A program made the translations under genes and the position numbers. Of a stretch of 64,000 nt of DNA, positions 22,901 to 37,900 are shown piece after piece. The notes below the pieces were generated by a model. The model was not told the DNA's origin. It saw only the letters and a program-made list of their open reading frames with translations, and did no database searches. This DNA comes from Trichobilharzia regenti (taxonomy: Eukaryota; Platyhelminthes; Trematoda; Strigeidida; Schistosomatidae), in NCBI GenBank assembly GCA_944472135.2, contig OX235270.1, positions 73,975,168 to 74,039,167 on the forward strand, written 5' to 3'. Position 1 is the stretch's first letter; every line of letters starts with the position of its first letter.

Positions 22901-25900
22901 GCGAGTGAAAAAAAACTTCTATTAGATAACCAAAAATATTTTCAGGCTATGAATAATTGGCTTGTGAATATTCAACTCAGTCACTGTCAGATGAGGTGAG
23001 AACGTTCTAGAAACAGTCTTTAATAAAAAACTAGTCATAATAGCGGAAAAGCTGTGTATTGTTTCATTTTAGGACAACTCTGTTGTCGATTGTAAGTCAT
23101 TTTGCTACATAAACCATTAAAGTGATGACGAATCACTTCCGCAGAGAGAAATAACAACTTTTGGTTAGCATTCCAGGAGTTTCTTTAACGGAATACTAAC
23201 AAAAATAGAAGAATAAACACTTGCACATAAATTACGAAAGTCGGTTATTATTATATTTGAAGTAGTGGAAGTTGTTTTAATGAAGCACTGTTAATCTACT
23301 CACTATAAAAGTGAATGTAACACTCTTAGGGTTATTCATTACCTATGACTTCTAAGCTAGAACTTCTCGTTTAATGAAGTTCATAGAGCATCATCAAAAA
23401 TGAAAACATTAACTTTTAACCTTCCTGTAGATCAAATCTCCATTTGTTCATTTTCGCTTTTTTGACTAAAGTAGATAAATGTTGTGCTGCCTTGAAAACA
23501 TTTTACTGCACTGTGTGAATTAACAGAGTTCCTGAAAACTTAAGGTTAATGGTTTCAGTGTACAGTTCTGTCCTAAGTTTTATAACTACGAAGTAACTCG
23601 TCAAATCATAGTAATAACATCCATTGACTCCTAGCTTAGAAATAGGGAGTGAAGTAGTAGAGCGTGTTGACTACTTCACTTATGTGGGAAGTTGCATCAG
23701 CCAGTGCCATCAGGTTGATTGCTGACGAAGTCTCAGCACAGATACAGAAGGCTAGTTTCGCATATACCATTTTACGCCGTCTCTGGCGTAGACATGATAT
23801 ACATCTGGCTATCGACCAAAGGGCGTGTTTGCTGCTCAGTAGTCCGCTCCGTTCCTCTTTATGGCTGTGAGATCTGGCCATTGAGAATGGAAGATGTGAA
23901 AAGACTAGATGTCTTTGATCATAGGTGCCTGCGTTCTATCTTCTGTGTGAAGTGGTATAGTAGGGTAAGCAATATTGAGGTTAGGCGTCAGGTTCTAGGT
24001 AGAGAGGGGGAATCAATCGACGAGGCTATGAAGCTACATCGCCTGAGAGGGTTAGGGTATGTGTTACGCATTCTAGTCTAGTCATCGCCTTCCTCGACAA
24101 TGGGTAATGTTAGCTGACATAGGGTCAGCTAGCGGCGGTCAAACGAAAACATGGCATTGGTCATTGAAATCCACGACAGTTAGTTTAAACAAGCCACGTA
24201 GGAAGGTGTAGACTTCCTGGTTGGGATCGTCAGGACGGTGAACACCAGTGGCTGGAGAGAATTGGTGATATGGCTCAAAATCGTTCTCAGTGGCGTAGAT
24301 TTGTCCACTATAAAACTATATTTTATTCGATATTACTATTCTGCTTCTGCCTCATATCTCTGTGTACTGCCTCTATTTTGCATTTCATTTTACTTTCTTC
24401 TCTTGCTTTGTGTGCTGGGTGCAGTATGGCATCTCGAACTGCTGCATGTCGATCCAAAGTTCTATGTTGAAACCAGTCGGTTACTCAGTAATAACATCCT
24501 CGGAATTTTCAATATTCATTGGATATGTTTATTTCGGTGAGACGACGAAATTATCATTAGGAAAATTACGTTTTTATTTGACTACTTTCATTACTGTTAA
24601 AAACAAAAAGTGGTTGAGTTCGTGCACAGTAAATGAACATTGACTGCTTCCAGTACTTTGTTACTAGCAGTCAAGGTGTACACACACATTTCTGAAGAAA
24701 CACACTCGACTTCATGAAGTGATGCTGATGTAATAAATTCACTTATGCTTATAAATTCTTTGGTTTTGTACATATTACTCTAAACAGCAGAAACGTAGTA
24801 ATTATCTAGACTTAGGGGCAGATAGAATATGGTTTTTGTAAACGTAGCACTGTTTAGAAGTATAATTCAGGGAGCTAATTCAGTATCCTAAAGAGGAGGT
24901 AGAATTTCCATTATCAGACGACAATAAGAGACAATGAAAAAACATCATTGTAACAGATTATAATTTTTTTATAGCTATCATAATGTTTCCCCTAAAAAGC
25001 ACCCTGTACTATACGTGTACGATATAAATTAATCTTCAAATAATTGCCAACCTCTTCAAGGATATTTCTGAGGTGCAAATATTTCCTCATTTGAACAACA
25101 ATGTTTCGTGTTTTCGAAAACAATATTAAAAAGATCTATGGAAAAAAGTTCAGCATACGAAATATTACGTTGAATTCCCCTATAACTTTAACCACTACTT
25201 TAATTTCATTTTATTGAGAATGAGTTTCGAAAATAAATAAATAAATTTTATGTATGCAGGTGAAAGGATTGTACTAATTACCTTTGATAAGCTGATTCGT
25301 AGGAACTTTCCTGAGCCTTCTTTGCTGCATCTTCAGCATTTTTTACTGCTTCTTCAATAGCATCACGTAACTTCGTATGCCGAAGCATAAAGAGTTTGCT
25401 TTTTCTATTTAGGGCCTGGACAAGTATGTTCTCTTTGTATCTGCCTTCTTCCTTTGTTCCATCTGTACGATAAGTTACTCCATATCCATCCTTTTTATTA
25501 TTAAACCACTCTCCAGCATACTTTAGTCCATCAGAACGTTCAGCAACACCGTATCCCGAACGTCTATCTTCATTCCACTGACCACTGTAGTTCAGTTACA
25601 TTTGGTCCTAATGGCTCGTCCATAAATTCATGAAGACCTTGTCCGCCATTTCCCAAACCTTTTACGTCACCACGACCAAATGAATTTGTTGTTATCTGGC
25701 TTGAAGTACTGATATTTGATCTTAAGGATCCGCCTGGTCGACGCCCCGACTATGAAATAAACCACCACCTCCACTTCCACATGTGGAAAATGTACCAACT
25801 GTCCTTCCTCCTACCATAGATAGGTCACCAGTTGATTTCTGCTTCCGCAATTTCCGAAAAATACCTCGTTTAAAAAGTGACTTTTTCTCTGTTGTTGGTG

Positions 25901-28900
25901 TAGCACTTCGATAACCTGAAGAACTGCTTCTAGAAGTATTTGATTGTGAGGATGGTAAAGGACAAGATGTGGAGCGCAGCACAAATCCACTTCTGCGTTC
26001 ATCTGGACGTCCTCTCTCTCCACTATTCCTAACATCACCACCACTTCCTCCTCCAGAGCTATTTGTACCCCTCCATCCACGCTCTGAATCTGTGCCTGAT
26101 GGTAAACTATTTTGTGACTGGGCTGCACGTACTGTACGGTTAAATTCAGCTGCCAGAGCATAGGGTGCTGAACGTCGAACACCAAGGCCTTGACGCATAC
26201 CTTTAGACCATGCTCCAGCATATATACCTGTTAAGCAAAGTAAAAAAAAATTCACGAATAGGCTTTGTGTTAGCTGACGATCGGAAATTGTCAGCTGATA
26301 AAATGAATTACACTGTGGATCACATATAATGAGATATTATATAAGTATCTGAAAACTCAATTAGTAGTTTTCAGTCGCACACTGGTGCCTACAAATTACA
26401 CCATGAGAAGCAAAATCTAAAATTTGCTTACCTTAGAAAATGTTAACTCTTGAAACACCTGTCTTTTTTGTACTTTTACTCTTGCTACTCATTAGTAGTT
26501 AAAGGTGTTTTTTTGGTTAATATGGATTACATCTTCCAGTCAGTGTACCTTGAATCCTGAATATTGAATATCGAATTACAATTAACTCCGTTTGTCCTGT
26601 ATAAAATGAAATCGCTAGTATCTTAATTACAGCTACTTAAACCAAACGCAAGTGTATAAAAAATTAAAATGCATCTTCATTCCTATTCTCTTATCTTCTA
26701 CGTAAATAAATAATTCCGTTTTCGTGAAGAAAGACTAGGAGAGTAAGGGAAATCATCAAGTGAATATTTGTTAACACAAGTGAAATATTTTGTGTAGGCT
26801 GTTTACACACGAATACATTTATATTAATTACCCTTAAACTCTGGTATTAGTAACAATAACTAAGGCGATAGTTCATTCCTGAAACAAGTTTGCTTAGAAA
26901 TAGAAATTGACATTTCTAACATAACCTTTCCTTCTTCGTAAACTTTAGTTAAAGGCTTCATTTTAAGGACAAACGCATACAAATGCGTACTTGCTAAAAG
27001 AAGATTGGTGATTACTGTTTCAACTGTTCAACAAAAGTGTCGTTTGCATAGACAAACAAAACATGCGTAACCACCAACCCCTACACATACACAAATAACT
27101 AAATGTAAATCAATTCATAAAAGTTGTGTTCTTCTATTTCCAACTGTTTTATCATACTTTGTTTCTTGCTAATGGAAAACCAAAACTAGTTTTTAGAGTG
27201 TTATTTTTAATTGAAAACATATACATTCGGAACATAATTTCACATTGGTGAGATAATCCATTCCTGTTCAGTTAAATACTAGTTTATACTGTAACCAGTG
27301 GAATGGATCTTTTATGAATGGTTCTCCAAAAATGTTACTATTCACATGATAAAGATCGAAATCTTCACTCCAAGGCATATTTTTCCCATTGTTTTGGATT
27401 CGGAATGGGAAATAAGTCTCCGAGCTTTGAAGTTTCAGCAGCGGCTGCCAGTCTCACGCGTAGACTTTCCTCTTTTCCTGTCCTACTGTTGGCTAGCAAA
27501 CCTCAGGTGAGGTTTAAGAAAGCAACGGTCAGGAATTAAACCCGAAATTGCAGTGTGATCTGTTAAACGTTTCACCACTAAACTTCCAAAACACACTCCA
27601 ACACATCATTTACAATTTGGAACAAGACATATAAGCGAACAATACTGTTTTCAATTAGATCTTGATCAGGCTTTACTCTAATTTACATAGATTTATATAC
27701 AAACATTTTTACCCAATGACGGTGATTTTGTGGATCAGATAATAGTAATAAGACTGTGGTAAATGTTTTGAACGTAGTAAATAACGATGATTATAATGAT
27801 AACAGAATATTGATAATAAGGTTTATGCAGGTGGCGATAAGAATAACTAAGGTACTAATTGTGCGTCGGTGGCACAGCTGTTAGGACGCTCGTCGACCAT
27901 GCACGTGGTCCAGGGTTCGATCCCCGGCCACATACGCACTCCTTTATCTCGCTAAGCTAGAAATAATGCTGGTAAAGAGGGAAGGTTGGCCATGAGGCTA
28001 GCAATCCCATCCTGTAAAAATAAACACTGCTACAGAAACTTCAAGCCACTGGCTTGAAGCCCTATATTCCACTGGGAACGTGAAGGAAAAAAAGGTACTA
28101 ATATGTGTATATGTAGACAATTCAATAAATAAATTAGGTCAAGTCTTAAAAGTTACGTAATACTAAATGTAGGTGAAGTGGACAGATAATCACAGTTTAA
28201 ATAAATATCATAAAAATACTAAGGAGATGGAAAATAAGAAAGGGTGGTAGGGTTTTGAATAGAATTCACCTAGGCCAAGGGAGAGACAAAAGTAGAACAA
28301 ACTTCTTTTGTATGCAAAGACTAGGATTGTTCTCTCGAATGCCCATAGCTTCGGCTAAGTGTAAAAGACAGGTTCTAATTCCGCTTGAAAGACTCGATGG
28401 AGTGCAATAGATAACTTTGAAGGCACTATTTTTGTCCATTTGGTGACTACTATCAATCAAATGAGCCGAAATAGAACTTCGAATGGATTTTATTTGACCT
28501 TTTCCGAACCATGCAGGAAGATGCCCATTAATGCGTTTGTTAAGCTGTCTAGTTGTTTGCCCTATATACAATTTACCATTCAAGAAGGAAACACGTAAAT
28601 GACTTCAAGAAGAAAAGACTCAATATCAACTCCAGTTTGACAATTTTTATAATTTTTCTGATCAAAAGATTGATCAATACTGTATATATATTTTTAACCA
28701 TCCTCATGACACTTTTAACTACAAAGCACAGGGTATTCATTTTTTATTTTTTTATTATTTTTGATTACAGCTTCATTCCACACCGTATCTTTGGTACAAG
28801 TGTGGAATTTTCAGCATGTAATATCGGTAGCCTTAATTTTGCAGGCCGACTAATTGACATCAGGTGTGTGTCGGCAGAGGACCGAACCCCGGACCATTAG

Positions 28901-31900
28901 CATGGTCGGAAATAGTCCTAACCGCTGTGCCCCCTACCCACATGTTAACACAACAGGACATTGTATTTATGTTGCGTAATTTTAGAAAGTCAAGTAGAAA
29001 CCACTCATTGTTTCTAAAAATATATTCCACACTACAGCAATAAAATTACTCCATACTTCATGCACTTTCAGTTACAGCCAACCAATAAAAACTGTAGCGC
29101 TCAATATATGTATAAAACATGGGCACTATGATAGCATACAATTCCATATAGATTTGTTTATTGGCCCGGAGTAAATACTGTTTTCTTCTACTGAATATTC
29201 TACAAGGTGTTCTAAGTAGGAAAATAATTTATTAAAACTTACTCAGTACGCAACGCTTGTGTTACGTGGTTTCTCAGTAATATATTGCGTGTGAATGAGA
29301 TTCCCATTTAAAGTGATATCAACTGGGGCTACAATGAAAGTGTTATGCAGTAAGTCTCTTTTTTTGTGTGTCTGTGTGACACCAGGAAGTGGAATCACAT
29401 AGTTTGCGGAGCCTAGTAGCTTAGTGCTTGTGGAGTGAGTTACATCGGCTAGTGTTCTAGGAACATGATTTTTCATGCTCGAGGACTTCTCCCAGTATGG
29501 CTAAGTAAGGGTGTAGTAAAAACCATCAACAGTTCGATATTGGACCATCTGGTGGTCCAAACCGGCCACAAAGCCAGCAAGGAAGAATCCTTCCCTATCA
29601 TTTACCAGGTGCCAAATATATTTCCAAAACCATCGAAGCACCTCATGCTCCAAACAACAGAGGCTATTGCAGTTCGCCTCAAACAACCAGTGCTCTGTGT
29701 TCAAAAGAAGCAAGTCCATCCCCTACTACTGCCTTGGCCTTCAGTAGAGACTATAAATTCATGAATTTGTAATATTATGTTTCCTAATTTTTCTGACATT
29801 CAGCCTATTTTATTTTGATGCTATTGAGCTGTAATCTTTCAATATTATTGATTCGATGTTATTTAAACAACATTAATGTTGTTCATAACACTAATTCATT
29901 CATTCATTCGCTATAATGTATATATAACTGTAGAGCCTGATGATGAAGTTATCGAAAAGAGTAATCTTTGTTCAGTAACCATACCTGATTATGCTAAATG
30001 TGACAATAAGCATAAAAAGGTGTCAGTAAATACGACAGCTCGTTTTCATAAGATAATTATGTAATTATTCAGTGTTTATAACCGAATATTTGGCCTTTTA
30101 GTTACTTCAGCATAAGCATTCTGAATGAGGCGTAATGTCTCTTGAACTTCCTAATTTTGTTGGTGTTCACTTAAATTAAGTCACCTGAATTCTGTCATTT
30201 CTTTCTAATATCATTTGATCACCCCTTTATTCTCTATCAAATAAAATCGAACTATAATGTAAGTTTTTATTTATAGTGATGTTTAATTTTTAATGTAGAT
30301 CTAAGGAGGGATCGTTTAAAATTTTATGTAATTAAAATTTACTCTGTGATGTCGCTGAACTGTCAAACTGTTATAGGATGGCTGAAATTTCGGTAATTGA
30401 AAGAAACCAACAATTAGACGAAATAATTAACTTCGGTAACTTTACCATAATTTTACAGCTGTATAGAATGCGACTAAATGGTTGAATAACAAAGTGTTTG
30501 TCTAGAAAAGTAGCTGTTGTTGACACGTATATCACGCGAAGTTACCGTTTTACGATTATAAAAATCCCCTGAAGTTTAATGAAATGAAGTGTCTGCATGT
30601 TTTTATTATTTCCCTATCTGACATTCTTTTGTGGTGAAATTTACTGAAAATCTAATGAACTAGAGTTAGTGATTGAAAATTGTGCCTATTTCTAAACAAA
30701 ATATTCAAATTAAATAAGGATGTGGAAACAGATATCCATATATACCATTTTTCTAAACCAGATAACATCAAAAATATGTCATTGTTTTCATTAACAAAGA
30801 AAATCCACAAGATAAGTAGAGCACAAAGGTATAGAAATGTTTCCGATTGTTTTGATCTAAAACAATAGGATCAATAGAAAATTGCATCATGACCTACTAC
30901 TACTATACAGGGGATAAAGCTGTTTAACCATTAAATTAACTTCAGTGACAAAGGGAAATATGCATATTTTATACTGCCTGCTTGAATTACTGGGGTACCA
31001 GAATTTCCATCATTAGATTACGTCTGTGGGTTAAGAAACATGCTCGTGCACATTTTTAATTTGTTTTCAACCTAACGCTGCTCATTTCTCGAGGACCGAA
31101 AAAAAATACTATACAGGGCTATTTTATTCTTCACATCCAACAACATTGTGTCACAAAATGTACTGGAGACGGCTGTTTTACCTGAAACTCCTGGACTAAG
31201 GAAAAACATTGTGCAATAAACTACGCTGAAATTGTGCACCGTAGATTAACGTAGATTTGGAAACAGTGTCTGTTAATTCTTCAAGAGATATTATGTTAGC
31301 TACATAAAATTCACTAGAATTGTTATTCATTTTGAAGTACAGTGCAGAAATAAATACAGTGTAGACATTTGATAATGTCATGAAAAAGTAAATTAGTGTT
31401 TTCTCTAGTTTGGTTTGTAAGGGTTAGTTATGTTTTTACGAGTTCATCACGGATTGATATCAGTTAGAGAACCATTGATGACCATCGTTGGAGTATTGAA
31501 CAGCTGTTTCATCCTAGTTTGGGAATCATCAGTGGTACTCACCCACTGGGATTCGAACCCAGGACCTTCCGGTTACAAAGCAAGCTCGTATACCATTCGG
31601 CCACTGGGACCCGATCATTGCTCATGAATTCGAACTTCTACCAATTTGTGATTTAGCACGTCCCCAACCATTGTCGTTGGTGGGACATTCATCCACACAC
31701 GTGACATCTAATTAGACCTCACTGGTTACGACTTAGTGTTTGTGGTACAAGAATTCACAGTGTTAGTCAACTGAGTCATCATCATACTATAAAAAATTAG
31801 TGGTATGTCAACGTTTCTTTTATTCCAAAGGTTGTGGATAATAAATTCGATTCACAATAACTAATAATACAGCAGAGTAATATTTCAAAAAATGCGTGTT

Positions 31901-34900
31901 TTAAATTCGCTCTAGAAGTTGTGGGTAATACCACATTACATTTATATGATAAATCTTTGTTATGTTTCACTTGTGGTACGTATTAAACATGTACTTACAA
32001 AATCATGTATTACCAACAGAATTAAAATGAAAAATTTAAGGCATGGAGTTGAGGAAGTTGATCTATGGTAGAGCTTATTTTTGACATTAAAGAAAAACAA
32101 CCACTGCATTTAATAAATTTGGTCAATGTTATTAAAAGACAGTGTGTATTTGGAAAATGAGATGTCTTCGTAAAATGTAAATAAACTGCCTATCAACAAA
32201 CAGATTTACAGTGTATTAAATAAAACTGATGCCAAGCCATTTGTTCTCTTTTCAACCCATCATGCAGAGCATTTAAGCAAGATTTTTGGATATTCCAAGT
32301 ATGGGATGTCAATGTAGGTGGCTGAATGTTTGAATCTCAAAGGGTTAGCAGAAATATATATATATATATATATATTACGGACGAACTTTATCAAATACCC
32401 ATGGTTGGAGTATCAAACATAAGCTTGCATGAAGGGGGAAATAATGACTATATAATTAAAGGAAGATTGTGTTTGCATTAGACATCAAGGAGGGGCAAAC
32501 CTGACTTCATTTTAAAGTCTCCTTTACTCTGCAACAAACAGTATATGCCTGATGTCACGGTTCCTCTTCATTACACAAAGTCTGTGTTGTTTAACATCAA
32601 AAATTAAGTATCAATAAAGTAGGTGTAATATAGCAATCACTCACAAATCTTTTACGTGGCTGTAAAACAACAAACGACCATAACTAATAGCTAAATGGCT
32701 TCTCCTGTAAAAAAATTATGGGTAAAACATTCTCTCTTGAATGCGTTGAACTGTTATACACTCGATTTTGAGGTTGTTTACTCCAGAAGACCAGTTCAAA
32801 AAGATTGATTCTGTGATTTTGTTCATTTAGTGAATTGATAACAAATTGACAATTTCTGCAAATTCTCTGTAACAGGAAGCGATATCAATTTTGTGGTATA
32901 TTGTAAGCTATGAGTACAGCTGCAATCATTTGATAAATAGAGGCAGGCTTACAGCATTTCGAATATGATTACTAGAAAGAAAATTGACTTTTCATAATAA
33001 ACAGCATATCACTTATCTAAGAAAGTTATTAAAGACTACTTACATCGTTAATAATCTCTTATTAGTTTAATTTAAGTTCTGTACATTCATTCTTTTATTC
33101 TTATTCTGGTTTATTATCTACTCAGCAAACTTCAGTGAAGTTGAATTTCACTGTTGAAAGGATATTTTCTCATTTCTGCGTGCTCCGGCTAGAACATAGG
33201 ACTTCAGACTCCGAGCTTTCAAGTTTCAGTGGCAGTTTTATTTTTTTTTTAAACTGGAGTGAAGTTGCTAGTCTCACACCCAACGTTCCTTCCTTACCAA
33301 GTCTACCACCGGCTAAGTCAAGGTTAGGAATGCGTCCGATGGGAATCGGACTAAGACCACGTGGGGGGTTGGTGAGCATTCATCCATTTAACCATTGAGC
33401 TGCTTAGTTTCTGCCGTCCTTGACACTAAAGATGTAGATATAATTCTTTTGGTAATTAGGATTTTATATTCTAATGGTACAAATCCATTAATTAATAAGG
33501 ATGACACCGAGTTTTACATTGTATACTCTACGCTTTAAAGACGTTTCTGTCACACATTAACGTCGTATAGAAAATTACTGTGAATAATGTTATAACGAAT
33601 AATTATTTAGTCCCGATTTTGGACAGTCTAGTAATTTAAAGGTACAAATTGTCCAGTTTTTTTGGTGAGTTGTCTATTACTATTGAGAAACGACCTCATA
33701 GTTGTGCAGGTCATGCACTAGCAAAAAGTAGTATGAGTGACTTGATATGATTATGAGCAATAGTTTGTGCTCGAAACGTCATCAGTTAGTATTACTGTAT
33801 AACGCTGTATGATTTATCAAAATGAAATCTTATCTATAATGGAGCTATACTCCTTCACAGTGCCCAAGTTTTATTTACTTTTATCAAATTATTCAAAGTC
33901 AATAGATTGATAACACACTAACTACAGTGAATTAACTGTTAGATTATGTTAGCTATCCCAGATAGGCATTTCATTGAAAAGTTTCTTAATAAAAATTACC
34001 ATAAATCGGATTTCATTCGGTTTCTATCCACAAAAACTCAAGAGGTAAATTAGGTGGGTAACACGCTAGTTCACAGAAGAGTGTAAACGTTTAACTAAAA
34101 ATGAACTACATACATTTTCAGCAGTATCAAGGAGACTAGATATCCAACTATGGCTTTATACAGTTGAGTTTTGCGATTCTGTTTAGACAGTAGATAATGA
34201 AATGAATTTGGGCGAATATTGTGTGAACAACGACGGAGCCGACTGAAGAAAAGTCCTCAAGAGGAAAAAACAAGTACTCTAGTTAATAAAGCAGAAAGCA
34301 AGAAGAAAGTGAAGTCAAGGGAAAAAAGGAAATCGACGCACTTCATCAAAGATGGGCTTAGTCTGATCAATAAACTATTCTTCATGTACCCCTTAATTGT
34401 TATTTTCGTTAGTAATATAGTATGTATTTAGATATTTGATTCAGATAAAAATAAATTTATTGTTAGTAGATTACGCATTCATGAGTGTAGAGTACTTTGT
34501 GTTGGGATAAAAATCACCCAGCGTTCGCTTTCCAGGCTTTCCAAGTAATTTACATAACAAAACATAACAATAACAAAAAAAAAATAACAAAAAAAAAAAT
34601 AACAACGGTTTCTCTAAATAATTTTTTTTGGATGTTGCGTTTTTTTGCTATCGTGGCTTGTACTTCGCTTGTTTCTCTATTTCAATTTGTTATCTTCGCT
34701 TTTAACTTATCACTCTTCTATTTCTCAGATGATGTCATACTGATTGCATTGCTGCTAACAAATGTTGTTAGATTGCATTCAGTTTAATTTAATGTAAGAA
34801 TATGAAACTTATTATTCTTCGTTTTCATAAGGGCGCTTAAGATAAACATTTATCTTCGATGTAAGTTCCGTCATGAACCAACATCAGTTCGAGAATCAAG

Positions 34901-37900
34901 GAGCCCTAGACAGCTGTTTTTATCTTAGATTGAGATTCTTTGGTAGAGCACACTCACGACTCCACCAGGAAGGACTGGGCCTAGGGCTTTAGGTTACGAG
35001 GCCAATCTCGTCAACCATTCAGTCACTTTGGCTGGAGTTCAGTTACACGTGAATTTCAACTTTGTCAACTTGTAATATGGTGCTACGATTAACCAATGTG
35101 TCGGTGGCACAGTGGTTAGGACTCTCGTCGACCATGCACATGGTCTGAGGTTCAATCCCCTGCCGACGCACACCTGATATCAATGGTCGGCCTGCAAAAT
35201 TTGGGCTGCCGATATCCATGCTGAAAATTCCATTCTTGTACAAAAAATACGGTGTGGAATCAAGCTGTAATCAAAAAAAAAATAAAAAAAATCACCGAAC
35301 ACTTATCAGCATGGTTTTACAAAGGACAAAAACGATGTCCCCGCAGCTCCATCTTAGAACATCTGATAGAAACCGGACACCAAGCTGCACCCCAAACAAA
35401 CTTCAAAGTAGTCTACAGAGTAAGAAGTAGTCTTCCAAAAGGTGTACGAATCAAACTTCTTCAAACTGCAGAAGCAATGGCGATTCACTTGCTAAGCCCT
35501 GAACTCTGCATACAGAAGAAATTCGTTCAATCACTACACTTACAATGGACTTAACCTACCTTATTACCTGAAAAGTAAATTCTGCCTAATTTTTTTCCTT
35601 TTTTCTGTCTCTTCATTGGCATTGTTCTGTCTTCTTAATTGTAATATTTTGCATTTTCAACTTTCTTGTTCTCTACTCCACACGATTTAATTTTTACACC
35701 CCACTACTACTTTAATTGACCTGACCAACGCTCAATTTCTAGTCATTTATGTTACGTCATCCAACTTAACTGCTCAATTTCAGTTCTAATTTAAATGGCA
35801 TTATTATCTACCCCACTTCTACTTAGTCTCTACCTGTAATTACCTCTGTTGCTACACTGACCTAAGTTAAAACATTTTAGTCAATTATATTACGTCATCT
35901 AACTTACTAACTCAATCTTACTTTAGTTGCTGTCCAATTAACCTTGTTTCCATAAAAATTACTTTTAATATTTACTTTCAAGTATTGGTTTTGTAGGGAT
36001 TTTGTTTGATTGTATGGAGGATTTCATCATGAGCTGACATTGGTTAGAGAACCACTGGAAAACCTGGGAGTACTGGACAGCTGTTCCGTCCTAGGTTGGG
36101 ACAGCTGTCCAGTACTCCCAGGTTTTCCAGTGGTTCTCTAACCAATATTCATTTGCAATCATGTATATTTGTAAAATAACATATAATCAAATTGAACCTT
36201 GTTTCTGGATTTAGCAAATAAAAAGGCATTCGGAAACCTTATTGATTTTTGGTTTACATTTGTGGAAGGCGTACTGTTTCCTGCTCTATATACATCCAAC
36301 ATTATTATGCTCAGTAATGCAGTTGACCTACTGTTAAGAATATGCACTGGAAAGCCTTATCAGAAATTACTAATGAAATAACCACAGTTTTGTATGCAAT
36401 TAATAGTGTTCTCTGAGCTGGTTGGTTTAGTTGCGGAGCTTTCGTCGTCTTTCTGGACGGCATCTTCAGCGCAGTATTTAGCATAAAGTTAAATGATTTA
36501 AAAATCTCCATGAATGATGATAAAATTGCGTCTCCTGGTGACCAACCATCTTCACATATGTATTGACCGTTTTCTGGTCATTTAACTTTATGCTAAATAC
36601 TGCGCTGAAGATGCCGTCCAGAAAGACGACGAAAGCTCCGCAACTAAACCAACCAGCTCAGAAAACACTATTAATTGAAAATCATCCACCTGAGTTACAA
36701 ATCTTTTCTATTACAGTTTTGTATGATTAAAGGTTTTGATTAACCTGACTTTAAGATCTACAGGTTATTGATACAAATCATCTTTTAAATCTTGTAATTC
36801 AATCGTCTGACATGTACTCACAGAAGATCGACAATTCAGGTTTTGATGTTTATGAAGCGTTCTCAGGTTAGTCAGTTATTTACTGGTAGAAGGAGAAGCT
36901 TAAGTATAATTCGATGTCACTTTGTTTATGGAGTAAAGTACACAGTGATACAAATTTATTTATTAAATGCATTTTTGGGAACAGTTTTATGCTCTAATGC
37001 TGTGATATGATATGTTCAAAAAGTTGTCCAATAAGTGTCACCAACACTGTGCACCCTACTAAATAAACAAAGTAACAGAATTATACGCTACCTCAGTACT
37101 CATATCTTACTCTCATATCAAGTTTTAGTATTTTGACAGCAGCTAAAATGAACTGACAGTGTGATTAAAATAAATGAAAGACCAATCCATAAATTTAGAC
37201 TACTTTTGATAGCTGAAACTAAAATAACTTATAAATTTTGCCTTTACAGAACTGTACCCTGGAATTTGGATTACTCAAAAGAATATCACAGACTGGTTAT
37301 TTTTGGGTGTCTGGTATGATAAACACAATCGCAAGATTGTAGTATCTAACTGCCACTAACGAATGAAACGGTACAAACGAGAGGGAAATTAAGTGAACTT
37401 GACCAGGAAATAACCCTTTTTCTTTGTTTATCTTTTGTTATGAAATTATAATTAATCCATTCGTTTCTTTGTGAAATTTGTTGATTTGAAGTATTATTTC
37501 ACGAAATCTAGGCATTAACAAAATGAAGATCTTAAGCTTATGATATTCGAAATGCCGTTGCTATAGTTTTTTTTTCAGAATAAACAGCGTTCATCAGATT
37601 TCATTTGAAGGCAATTATTACGTAATAATTACTGAATTCTGTTACATTAAAAAATATGAACAAGCTTTAGAGATTTCTCAAGATAATTTTAAACAGGTAA
37701 CTAACTGGTGGGTGACTTTAATAAACAGGCTGGATTTATTTGAACTGTGTAATTTCTACTGTCCAGAAACACTTCATGGCAATTGTGTATCTACCGCTTG
37801 AATGCTTTCAAATAGCAAAGTTTGTTGATCACATGGTTATTGTTAGTATTAAAATGAAAAAAATTGTATCAAGTACAGAATATACTTCGCATGTACTGTC

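Noticed and set aside
25811..26221. 136-codon frame overlapping junctophilin exon 2
   Set aside because: Shadow of the real exon in another frame; composition reflects its codons.
28553..28900. 115-codon + strand frame
   Set aside because: Spans the start of a PLE fragment antisense and a type-2 SINE tail; not a gene.
34219..34431. Lys-rich 70-codon frame
   Set aside because: Charged by base composition only (A-rich run); no similarity seen and no exon signals.
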